64,000 nt of DNA from NCBI GenBank assembly GCA_963682095.1, contig OY821757.1:33457700-33521699 (forward strand), read 5' to 3'. The DNA is from Potentilla sterilis. Its lineage: Eukaryota > Streptophyta > Magnoliopsida > Rosales > Rosaceae. Shown one piece after another: positions 22,343 to 32,612 of the stretch. Each line of letters starts with the position of its first letter. Position 1 is the first letter of the stretch. The notes beneath the pieces were generated by a model. It had not been told where the DNA came from. It did not search any database and saw only the letters and a program-made list of their open reading frames with translations. A program made the position numbers and the translations under genes.

Positions 22343-22645
22343 CCTTCAAATGCAAATGTGTAGTGAAATAAGATATGACTGAAATATTGAAATACGTCTA
22401 CGGTTGAAAAATGAGAAGATTCCGACAAAATCTGTGTGCCGAATGTTGCGGTTAGCTGTTTTTTACTTCCGTTTTCCTATGGGTAGCCTGACGGTCGGTA
22501 AATATTTTGAGGAAAATTTTTATACGATTAGTTGCGTCGCATCGATTTGAAACTATTCTCTGTTGAAGGTCAGGCCAAAAAACGTCATTTAGACGGGCCA
22601 ATTGTCGTTTTAAAGCGTTTAGAGGTTTGACTTTGCAATTTGACC
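22343..22645. repeat. CACTA inter-gene direct repeat, copy 2
   Basis: This is the second copy of 7172-7475. It contains GAAATACGTCTACGGTTG and the run up to GTTTGACTTTGCA, with only scattered base changes. It leads straight into the third TAGCCGACGA array. Confidence 0.85.
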
Positions 22646-22649
22646 AAGG

Positions 22650-22975
22650 AATAGTCGACGAAATATTTAACTTCGTCGGCTAAACTCTTACGATCCGCGC
22701 CGTTTCATTGTCCGTCGTTGGATGGGGGAGATCGCACGGCTGCTGAGCGCGTGAAGTATAGCCGACGATATTAAAGGTATAGCCGACGAAATTCATACTA
22801 TAGGCGACGAAATGGCTAAATTCGTCGGCTATAACCGGCCCGCCCCCCGCACAGCCCAAGGCCTGGCCCAACTTCGGCCCGGTCCGGATTTAGGGTCAGA
22901 GTATAGCCGACGAAATTCGTCGGCTATACTATAGCCGACGAATTAAAATGGACATCGTCGGCTATAGTCCTTCGA
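22650..22975. repeat. Internal TAGCCGACGA array, before gene 2
   Basis: About ten copies of TAGCCGACGA or its complement lie here in both orientations, with a GC-rich insert in the middle (around 22840-22880). The array lies just upstream of the second CACTA gene, so it may act as its promoter or as TnpA-binding sites. Confidence 0.8.
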
Positions 22976-23983
22976 TTTAAAGCGAAGCAGACCGTTTTCC
23001 CTCATTTTCTACCGGCTCCCCTCAAACCCTAATCGCCGCCCGTCCCTCCCCGACCACCATCGACCTTCGCCCATTCCAGAACAGGTGCAAACACAGCCGC
23101 CGCCCCTAGCCGCCGTCGCCGCCGCACCGCACCACCACCGGACCTCGTCCCCGTCGCACCACCATGTCAGGTAGTCCCGGCTCTCCCTCATTGTGATTTA
23201 TTGAATTATTGTAAGTATCTTCTAACTACTCAAAACCTTCAATTGTAAGTATCTTCTAACTACTCTTCAGTTTTCTTGTTTTGCTTGATTGTTTCAATTT
23301 TGGGGATTGTTTTAGGGTTCAAATTCTCAATTGGGTGACTGTGTGTTAGGGTTTAGGGTTATTGGTTCTCACTGTTTCTTCTCTGCTTCTATATAGCTTC
23401 TCTCTGTTTCTAGCTGAGCAGATTATTTCAAATCATTATAAGAATTGCAAATTTCAGTATCAGGGTTTTCTCAATGCTTATATGTTGATTGTTGGATGTG
23501 ATATAGCTGGACGATGATGAAATAGACAGGAGAAGAGTATGGGATAGGGAAGGTGTTGATTATTTCTCTTTATGTTTGATAGTTTTGTGAATTGGATTAT
23601 GATTGGCATGAATTCAGAAATGTAATTGTTAGGATTTGGTGTAATGGGATACTGAAATGAATTACGATACGGAGTTTTGACTCTTTCTACTCCCTTTGTG
23701 TCGTCGTTGTCCCCTTGCTTGTTTGGGTTCCCCCTGAGAAACAAAAGTTAGATTCCGAGTTTGATGCTTATGAGGCATGTTTTTCTGTGGGTTTGAGTTG
23801 GGGTTTTGGAGTTCTGGGTGTGTGTTCAGTGCCGTAAATTGGTTTTGAATTAGAATTTTTTTGATTGAATTAGGGTTAATTGTTTTTTAAGGTTAAATGA
23901 TTTAGGTATAAGTGTTTTAGGGCTAATTGTGAATTTTGTGGATTTTTTTTTAATTTTGTGGAATTAACACTGAATTTTTAGGA

Positions 23984-24033
<50 letters not shown>

Positions 24034-24432
24034 CGGAATATATATATATATATATATATATAATTAGGTATAAATATATTTAGGTATATATATAATTAGG
24101 TATATATAAATTTAATGAATTTTTTATATTTTTTTGTGTTATATATACTGAATTTTTAGGAAGATATATATATATATATCTATATATATATATATATTTC
24201 AGAATATATATATATATAATTAGGTATATATATATTTAATGAAGTTTTTTATTTTTTTTGTGTTATATATACTGAATTTTTAGGAGGATATATATATAGC
24301 TATATATATATATATATATTTCAGAATATATATATATAATTAGGTATAAATATATTTAGGTATATATATATTTAATGAAGTTTTTTATTTTTTTGTGGAA
24401 TTGTTGTGAAATTTATGGATTTTATATACTAA
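22976..24432 (+). promoter_or_regulatory. Leader and first intron region of CACTA gene 2
   Basis: A CT- and C-rich leader (22990-23160) ends in an ATG at 23164 that runs into a plausible splice donor (ATGTCAG/GTAGT). The following AT-rich stretch is probably a first intron of about 1.3 kb. It carries long TA microsatellites at about 23983-24062, 24163-24195 and 24284-24320, each near a repeated TGAATTTTTAGGAGGATAT unit. If the acceptor is CTGTAG at 24458, the upstream ATG leads into a frame that stops at 24560-24562, so the true 5' exon is not settled. Confidence 0.45.
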
Positions 24433-27262
24433 TTGTGCAAAAAACCGCCGCGCTGTAGACCGCTGGATTGCCAGACCGAGCGAGAGCGACCCCGAAGCTC
24501 AGGCAGGACACAGCCGTGGGGAGGCGGACCCAGCGGTCGTCGGGGCCTACGCCGGCCAATGAACAGGCGCGAGGAGACGTTGATGGGATTTACCCCGAGC
24601 GATACACGTGGGGGCTCATCGTATGAGTCGACGGGAGCGGGCCCAATCTCGAGCGTCAGAGGAGGACGCACAGCCGCACCCTCCAGACCCCACTGCACTT
24701 CAGCACTGTTCCAGGATCGGCAGCCGACCCCACTGCGCGACGATCAGGACCCTCCAGATATGCTCCCTCTCCCCCCACAGCGACAGCGTCCACAGCGACA
24801 GGGCCCACCGATAGGGGGATCAGGCCCCTCAGGGTCCACGCCCCGTATGTCTCCGCCATCGGGGATGTACATGGTCCAGTTCCTCCCTGCCATCCCCGAG
24901 TACGACGCTAGGGGGAGGCAGATTTGGAGGCACGACCGGCCGCACGAGATTCCCTGGGAGGAGGCATACGTCCACAGGCCATTCGACTCAGAGGACTGCC
25001 GCGGCCTGTGGTGTGTTCGTGAGAAGGACAAACAGTACAACGACGCAGGTAATTAGTTAGTTTAATTAATTATTTAGATTGTTTAATTAATTATTTAACT
25101 ACGTCGAAGCTTAGTTCATAATTAGTTAGTAACCTAAATTAGTTAGGTCGTTAGTTAGTTATTAAATTAAATTAGTTAGTTAGTTAGTAAATTAAATGTG
25201 TTAGTTAGTTAGTAATTTAAATTAGTTAGTAAATTAAAGAATTTAGCTAGTTAATCTAGTTACTAAATTAAATTATTTAGTAAATTAATTTAATTTAGCT
25301 AGTTAGTTATTAAATTAAATTATTTAGCAAATTATTTAGTTAGTTAATTACTAAATTAAATTAGTTAGTTAGTAAATTATGTACGTAGTTGGTTAGTCAA
25401 TTAGTTAGTTAGTACGGAATTTTTATTAGGCATGTATTCATTTTAATTATGAAACAGGCGTCCTCGTAAATAAACCCGCGGGGACGAGAAGGACCAGAGG
25501 GCCAGCGAACATGTCGACCCTGGAGAGGGAACTCGCCGGTGGGATCAGGGAGATCCTGCCCGGTCCCGGTGAGGATGGACGCCCGATCGAGAGGAGAGAA
25601 ACCACGACCAAGTATATCAACGCGACGGGCATGATCGTGCGGGACAGGGTCCCAATGTTGTGGCCCGACTGGGGCTCTGTGCACGATGACATCAAGGCGC
25701 GAGTGTACAATGCACTGTCGGTGAGTTAAATCGTATTTTTATTATAGAAAATAAACATTTATGAATTGAGTCCTTATAACTATATAAAAATATTTTCTAA
25801 TTAATTTATAATATTACAGCAATGGTTTAGAGTCCATCCTACCTTGGACTGGTGGAGAGACGAGCAGCTGAAGAACAGGTTATGTGTTTCGCGTTATTTT
25901 ACTATCATTCGAGTTAGATTGAAGACGATTAAAGATGTACGAATATATCTAACAGTTGTGTTCTGTTAATATAGGTACTCCGAGTGGAAGAACGAGCTGT
26001 CGACGCACCACAGGACGTACCATGTGGAGAAGGGCTTGGGGCGAGGTGCAACCCCCCACGAGTTCCGGTACAGGGAGTATGAGTGGCTATGGCTGGTAGC
26101 CTATTTCGGGAGCGACAGGGTCTCGGTAAGAAAATTTAGCCTAGTCTATAACTTTTTAATGTTATTTAGTAATTAAATTATGTAGTTACTAAATTAAATT
26201 AATTAGTTAGTTAGTTAGTTAGTTAGTTACATAGTTAGTTAGTTCGTTACTAAATTAAATTAAATTAAATTAAATTAGGTAGTTAGTAAGTTAGTTAGTT
26301 ACTAAATTAAATTAGTTAGTTAGTTAGTTACTAATTAAACTAAATTAGTTAATAATTTTTTTTTGGTTAGTTCCTAATATTTTAAGTTACTTACTAATTT
26401 ATATTTGCGTTTATATGTTCGTTCTTATAATAAAGAAAATCTCGAAGACGAACAGCGACAACCGCAAGAGGAACGAGCACCCCCACCACGGCGGCGCCCG
26501 CTCCTGGAGGCAGTGGGCAGAGATTGCAAGGAGGGACCGACCGCCGAGCCCGTTGTCGTGGATTCATGCGCAGATGTATCCGGACCGTCCCGACCAAGTG
26601 GTAAGTATTTGCCCATCTTCAATAAAAGTGTTTCATTAAATTAATTTATATATTTTTTTTTATTAATTCGTTTATTATATTTTCTTGTCAATTAGGCGAG
26701 AATAGATGCGGAGACCGACGCGATCACCTTGAGGATCGCGCGAGAGACGCTGGGGGAAGGGGCGTCCGACGAGGCGATCGTGCAGTTTGCCTCCACGATC
26801 GACACCCTTGAGCCGCGCTTGGCCTCTCAGATCATGCACGCGGCGGTAGGGACTGGCAACAACTACTTCTACCAGAGAGGCCTAGGCGCGGCGGGAGATG
26901 GGGTTCTGAAGTACACGCCGGCCAATCCCAGCACGCAGCGTACGGCTTCGACGAGGAGAGACTTGCAGACAGAGATGCAGAGGAGGCAGGCGGATTTGGC
27001 GAGGGCGGTGGAGGCGCTCCAGCAGCAGGCTTCGGTGCAGCTGGCCAGCAACGCGGCCGCGGCGGAGATGTACCAATGGATGCGGCAATCTTGGGAGGCC
27101 CAGCGAGCTGGAGAGGAGCCCCCGCCTCCGCCACAGATGCCCGATTTCGTCATCCCCACTCCTCCCCCGCATCGGAGTACGCCAGGTGATCAGGGTAGCC
27201 ATAGCCACCGGAACTCGAACGATCCCGTCGACGACGCCATTCATTTAGGGGGTGATGAGTAG
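24433..27262 (+). CDS. CACTA TnpA-like protein (Ptta/En/Spm family)
   Basis: The exon model is 24433-25048, 25458-25720, 25820-25878, 25975-26125, 26436-26600 and 26696-27262, after an unresolved 5' exon. All junctions are GT-AG and the phases agree, giving one open frame to the TAG at 27260. The N-terminal third is rich in Arg, Gly, Ser and Pro. The middle has the signature of plant Ptta/En/Spm second proteins: WFRVHPTLDWWRDEQLKN, YEWLWLVAYFGS, then KISKTNSDNRKRNEHPHHGG with its SxxNxxNRxK pattern. The C-terminus has Arg/Gln/Ala-rich heptads suggesting a coiled coil, then a Pro-rich tail. Such proteins bind subterminal motifs and assist transposition. Unlike tnp2 it has no premature stop in exons 2-7. 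Confidence 0.75.
25049..25457 (+). repeat. TTAG-rich intron of CACTA gene 2
   Basis: The intron (GT-AG) consists largely of degenerate TTAGTTAG and AATTAAATTAG units. The intron at 26126-26435 contains the same type of repeat. This is simple-sequence expansion inside introns and I see no other function. Confidence 0.7.
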
Positions 27263-27429
27263 TTAGTGTACGTAGATGGCTAGTTAGGGGGTTTGTACAG
27301 TAGGATATTACAGATGGATTGATGTGGATATTTGTTGGCTATTTGGATGTACATTTGTGGATTTTCTGCAGGCAAACCGAAGACGAAGTGGAATTGGGCC
27401 CGAGCAAAATTTATAATTTTTTTAAAATT
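27263..27429 (+). other. CACTA gene 2 3' untranslated region
   Basis: This is the short stretch between the stop codon of the TnpA-like gene and the right motif array. It has no recognisable gene. Confidence 0.4.
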
Positions 27430-27925
27430 ATTTAGGGGTTATAGCCAACGAAATGGACCATATTTCGTCGGCTATAACCTCCCGGCTTCCGGCAAAAATA
27501 AGCCGTTTCCGGTGCCGGCGAAGGTTATAGCCGACGAATTAATTCGTCGGCTATGCCTCGACTTATAGCCGACGATAGCGTCGTCGGCTATTATGAGAAC
27601 ATTGTCGACGATAGAGTTGTCGGCTATACTTCGGGGTTTAGGGGTTAGGGGAGAGTTATAGCCGACGACTCTATCGTCGGCAATGTTCTCATAATAGCCG
27701 ATGACTCTATCGTCGGCAATGATCTCATAATAGCCGACGACGCTTTGTTCGTCGGCTATACTTCGTGGTTTATAAGTCGACGACTTAGCCTCAGTGTCGT
27801 CGGCTATACTATAGCCGACGGGGCATTCCTGACGACGTACTTCGTCGGCTATGACTATAGCCGACGATTTAATGGAAACGGCCGACGAGATGGCGTCGTC
27901 GGCTATGACCCCTTTTCTGGTAGTG
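27430..27925. repeat. CACTA right subterminal array and TIR
   Basis: About twenty copies of TAGCCGACGA or TCGTCGGCTA and close variants, in both orientations, many as back-to-back pairs. The array ends in CCCCTTTTCTGGTAGTG, the complete right terminal inverted repeat. It is denser than the left array, as often seen in CACTA elements. Confidence 0.9.
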
Positions 27926-27928
27926 GTA

Positions 27929-29035
27929 TGATGCAATCCAAATTAATTTGGTGGATAAAATCGGCACCTAAGGAACTGCCACAAAGTCAGCCCTTAAGCA
28001 CACGATTTGTGGTGCTCGAACTCATGAAAATTAATCAAATAAAACTAAGAACACATGTAAAACCTACTGCCCTTAATCAACAATTTACGAAATCAACATA
28101 CAAAAGCTTGTACAAAAACATAAAGAAACCCTGAATAAAAATTCGGAACTCATATAGAAACTCTGATTAAAATTCGAAAATCAATAGTTAAACATACAAA
28201 CCGAAAGTTATAATCCATAAAACCGTACAATATGAAATCGTAATATATACAGAAAATATATAAAGCCATGAGTTACACGAATCACACTTTAGAAGAACCT
28301 TGAAGATGCTTCGGCAAGAGATGGTTCGATGATGAAGAGGTTGCAATTTGGAAAGGTGGTGGTGGTTCGGCAACAAGAATTTTCTATATAGGATTTGTGG
28401 AAGAACTTTGGTAGAGTTTCGGCAAAGTATTTGTGAGAGAAGAGATGCTTTTTTTTTAGGCAGCCGTACCCTCTATATAGAGGCACAAGGTACTAGGGTT
28501 TCGGCAAGGGTGCTAGGATTCGGCACAAAGAGTTGTGCCGAAACTCTTGTTTCTTTTCTTGTACGGCAAGCTTCTTATTTTCCTTTCTTTGTTACCGAAA
28601 TTCTCTTGATAATTGCTGAATTAATCTTCAAGTAATTCTTCCTTTAATCCTTGATTAAATTCGATAATTCCTTCTTTGAGTCCACATTCGGCTTTGAACT
28701 CCTCTTGTAATTCGGCAACATCTCTCCTTATTGGATTTGGCTTCTTCCTTCCTTAGCCGTGCAAGGCTCTTCCATGTACATGTTCGGCATGCTTCCTCTT
28801 CTTTCCTTATTGCATTAGGTTTTCACTTCTTGACATGTGCTCGGCATGGACTCATTTAAATCCGTTTCCTTCCTTGAATGGTTGCCAAGCTTTCCCTTTG
28901 ATTTAATTCCTGCAAATAAGAGAAAGATAAATATTCAGAAGACAAGAATATTATGTAGCACAATTTATGATTCGAAAGATTCCTGATTCTGTCAGGATTT
29001 CCTGGTTCAAAAAGGAGTTTTACTTTCATTAAAAC
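27929..29035 (-). mobile_element. Athila-like element A, 3' LTR, part 2 of 3
   Basis: The sequence TATGATGCAATCCAAATTAA continues the LTR exactly where element B is uninterrupted (37983 on). A TATA-like CTATATAGAGG stretch (minus strand) lies near 28470-28481. The part ends at the insertion of the non-autonomous LTR element, with AAAAC at 29031-29035 as the left target copy. Confidence 0.88.
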
Positions 29036-29207
29036 TGTTGACAGTATATATGGTGCACCGCCAAGCATATTCAACGACCTCGTAGACCGGCCAACCGGCG
29101 CGATAGGTCCTACTTCCGGCATGCATCGGGTAGACCGACACCTCGGCTACATCTCCATTATTGAAGATCACCGGTGCCGCATCTAGAAGGCGTGCCACCG
29201 GGCTCCG

Positions 29208-31357
29208 TGATCGAGCCGCCGAAGCGACTCAAGCAATCAAAAACCCTACAATCGTTAGTAGTATAGAATAAGTAGGGATCGTTCTAGCCGGGGATTAAGG
29301 GTACCTGAAATATGAGAATGTTAACAAAAATATTCACAAACATATATGCACACAATTGTCACACTTATATACATATATACGAATTTATCATGGGGGATGA
29401 AGATGAGGTTCGACAGCAAGGACTGCCTCTATATCTAAGACACGAAAATAAACCTAAACTACTATATACAAGTGATCATCATCTCTCACACAAAACAGTT
29501 CACACAAAGACTCTTTAACACATAGATTCGCATGCAAGAAGGTAAGGAACAAGTATCAACATGTTTAGATTCAAAATTAGTTCCGACTACAACTTAGTTG
29601 TAAGACTTCTCAAGTTCTTAAGATCGACCTTTTGAGTATGGACCCTAGAATATATGTTAATCCTTTTGAGACTTAACAATTAATCACAATAGTCTAAATC
29701 GGAGACATGCAAAACAAGCAAGGTTGTCAATCATCTTATTTTAACATGCAAGAACTCTAAAGTGTTATACCCTAGGTGAGCAAAACAAATCAAAGCAACC
29801 TTTTGAGTATCTAGCCATATTTGTTATTACTCGGGTTTGATGAAACCTAACATCTAGATTTACATGCTTCAAGCCAACACTAATGTTTCAGTTTTTAAGT
29901 CCCAATCCTTAGATTTCTAACCAATTTCGAACCTAAAACATGCAAGATACCACTGCCCTAATTATCATACATACGAAATTCACATGCTAAAATCACAAAA
30001 CTTGAACATAAACATCAATCAAGCAATCGGTTTACATAAAAGTTCAATAAAAACCAAGAAACGAATTGTTTTTATACAATACAACCAAACTACAACAAAT
30101 ACAAAAGTCAAAGGGGGAGTGGATCACACTTTTAGAACCTTTGAAGACTCCTCAAGACGTGACAAGATGGTACTTGCTGCTGCTCCTTAGTGCTCGGCCT
30201 AAGCAAGAATCGGCAGAAAACAAGGTGAAGGAATTCGGAAGTTTGTGGTGGTGGTGATGGTGTTTTGGCTAAGTATTTGGGTATTTGGTACTTAAGAAAC
30301 TTGGTAGAGCTTTGGCTAGTATTTTAGTGCTTGAGATGAGATGATTTTCAGAATGAAAAAGTGAGGGTATATATATAGGAGGCTGCCGGAAAAACCCTAG
30401 ATGCAAAAGGGATTCACAAAACCTATTAGAATAAGGTTTTGAAACCTTCCTTTAATGGTTCAATTAGGTTTTCCTTTTCTGAAATTTTCTTCAAGGCTTG
30501 GGCTTCACATCTTCATGGACTTCTTGCATAGCATTTGGACTTCATTGGATTACATTTGATCCACCTAAAATTGTCCAAAACTCGCCGGCACACACTGCCG
30601 GCAGCATAGCAGCCGATTGGCAAGCAATCCTAGCTCGACTAGGATTGCTACTTTTCTTCAATTTTTCCTTCAATGCTCGGCATGGTGTCATCCTATTTCC
30701 TTTATTAAGCTTGGACCATCTTCACATATGCATTTGTACACCATTTGGTCCATCAAAAACAGAAAACACAAAAAGGGGGCAGTAGGTTCCTGGAATCGGT
30801 AGATTTGACCTTGTTGCAGTAATTCCGACATATCTCCACGCTCGGAGCTCCGATTGATGCGATTCCAAGTCTCAGATAAACTAGACACATATGGCCATCT
30901 CTCCATAAAACAGTTCAATCAAAATCCTTATGAGTCGACGGGAATGATTTTTCGAAGTTGGATCAAAGTCCCAGGAAAATCCTGGAAGTCCCTGGATTGG
31001 AATGCTCGGACTGCCGTTTTGCAGCCAACTTTTGGGTGACTTCCCGAACTCCGATTGATCTGAAATTTTAACACAACATTCCTCAGCATATGAATATTAA
31101 GCACACGAAATTTCATAATATTTGGACAAGGATAGATCGCACTTTCATTCATCTCAAAATCGCGAAAAAGACATATTTTGCATTATTTTCCAGATTTCTC
31201 AAACTTAGTCATTTTTTGGATTCTAACGCAAAATTGATAAAACTCTACCAAATCGACACTAAACTAAATTATGACTCTATCTTAGACAAATAAGGGTTAA
31301 ACAGAGCATAAACGAGGGCAAAAGCATATAATATCGTCGCACATTGTGCTCCTATCA
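29208..31357 (-). mobile_element. Solo Athila-type LTR (element H)
   Basis: This is a 2,150-bp sequence starting TGATCG and ending CTCCTATCA, flanked by CTCCG on both sides (29203-29207 and 31358-31362); the intact partner LTR has one CTCCG at this place. It carries the Athila LTR motif AGTAGGGATCGTTCTAGCC (29271-29289) and a terminal segment like that of Athila-1. It has no internal region and so arose by recombination between two LTRs. Three CCTTTTGAG sites (29628-29636, 29662-29670, 29799-29807) take the place of the AACGC or CGCGAAG sites of its relatives. Confidence 0.93.
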
Positions 31358-31503
31358 CTCCGCAAGAAGCTTCGTGAGCAAGAATACTGTGACTCCATCC
31401 CACATTGGAAACATGGTGTAGGAGGGGGCCTTCCTTAGTTATAAAAGGAAGTCTTCCCCCTTAGAATCTAAGAACTAGCAACTGGGCATTCCACACTTGT
31501 GAC

Positions 31504-32463
31504 TAGGGTTGGGCATCCGGATTTCGGATCGGATTTTGGGTAAAACTATATCCAATCCGGATTAATCGGTTTTCGAATTTTTACATCCGTATCTGAATTT
31601 TAAAACTAGGATCCGAATTTCCACCCGATCCGATCGGTTCGGATCGGATTCGGTTTTGACCCGAATTTCAATGGCTGACATTTGAATGTCCAGTCTTGCC
31701 GCATCGAACTGGTTGGAAATGGAGTTGAGCTCGAAAATGACGTAGTCTTGGTCGTGGTGCTGCTCGGCGTCGTGGTCGTGGTCCAGTCTTCCCATCAAAG
31801 CATAAAATGGAAACAAAAAAAAATCTCTTTAGGATGAGGCGTTGAGCGAGGGAGAGAGAGACGACATTGAGGGACTAGAAAGGCTCGGCTGAGAAGCAAA
31901 GCTATGAAAGAGAAGACAGTGATGGCTGAAAGAGGGAGAGAGATGAAAGTGTGAGAAGAGAGAAGAGAGCAGAGGGTAGAGGGTAGAAAGAGAAAGAGAA
32001 GAGAGAAGAGGGTAGAGGGTAGAAAGAGAAGAGGAGTGTGCCGCAGTTTAGTTAGGAGGGTAGAAAGAGAAAGAGAAGAGAGAAGAGGGTGCAGAGAGAA
32101 AGAGAAAGAGAAAGAGGGTAGAAATTCTGAGAAGAGAGAAGAGGGTAGGGGGTAGAAAGAGAAGAGGAGTGTGCGGCAGTTTAGTTAGGGGTATATATAC
32201 TGCTACTGTGTTAGGGTTTAGAAATATTAAAGAGAAATAAAAAATGGTTAAAAAATTGATAAAATAATAAATTTATATTATTCGGATCGGGTCTGTTGAT
32301 TCGGGTGGGTCGTGAACCAGACCCGGATCCGATCTTGAAAAATTCGGGTCGGGTCGTATTAGAGTTTTTTTGCAACCATTTTTTTCGGATCGATTATCCG
32401 AATCGCTTTTTTGGATCGGATTAGTCGGTTTCGGGTCTTAAATCGGATAAATACCCAGCCCTA
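31504..32463. mobile_element. Non-autonomous hAT-like DNA transposon
   Basis: The element starts TAGGGTTGGGCA and ends TACCCAGCCCTA, near-perfect terminal inverted repeats typical of the hAT superfamily. It is flanked by 8-bp copies CTTGTGAC (31496-31503) and CTTGTAAC (32464-32471); the intact partner LTR has CTTGTAAC once. No transposase is present. Both subterminal parts are rich in CGGATCGGAT-type repeats facing each other, and the middle (31850-32190) is a long GA-rich tract of GAGAGAAGAG and GGTAGAAAGAG units. Confidence 0.88.
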
Positions 32464-32612
32464 CTTGTAACACCACCGCAAATTAAGGCTTATTGGCCGG
32501 CCATAGTATATTCTAAGTGGACTATGCCCATCGTAGGCATGGTGAACCACTATAAATCCTTGTGTCGATCTATCTTTATTATTGCTTTTGTTAGGATCTC
32601 CGGGTTCTGACA

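Larger units (their letters stand above)
2294..27925 (+). mobile_element. CACTA (En/Spm) transposon with nested Athila insertion
   Basis: The right end reads CTGGTAGTG and is the reverse complement of CACTACCAG. The left end reads CTACCAGAAAAGGGGTC and lacks the first two bases (CA). The inverted match extends about 28 bp into the first TAGCCGACGA motif. GTA lies on both sides (2291-2293 and 27926-27928), and the related LTR at 37983 carries the uninterrupted site with a single GTA, an empty site that confirms insertion. Without the 14.7-kb Athila insertion the element is about 11 kb. It carries two genes in the same direction, a tnp2 transposase and a TnpA-like protein, with arrays of subterminal motifs at both ends and in the middle. 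Loss of the terminal CA may make the left end inactive (inference). Confidence 0.95.
29036..32612 (+). repeat. 5' LTR of the LARD-like element, interrupted twice
   Basis: The LTR sequence comprises 29036-29207, 31363-31503 and 32472-32612, and matches the intact 3' LTR (34672-35125) closely. The first gap holds a solo Athila-type LTR with target duplication CTCCG. The second holds a hAT-like element with an 8-bp target duplication. Confidence 0.9.

Noticed and set aside
23983..24380. TA repeats as an origin or matrix-attachment region
   Set aside because: They are simple microsatellite expansions within a probable intron; nothing in the sequence supports a specific function.
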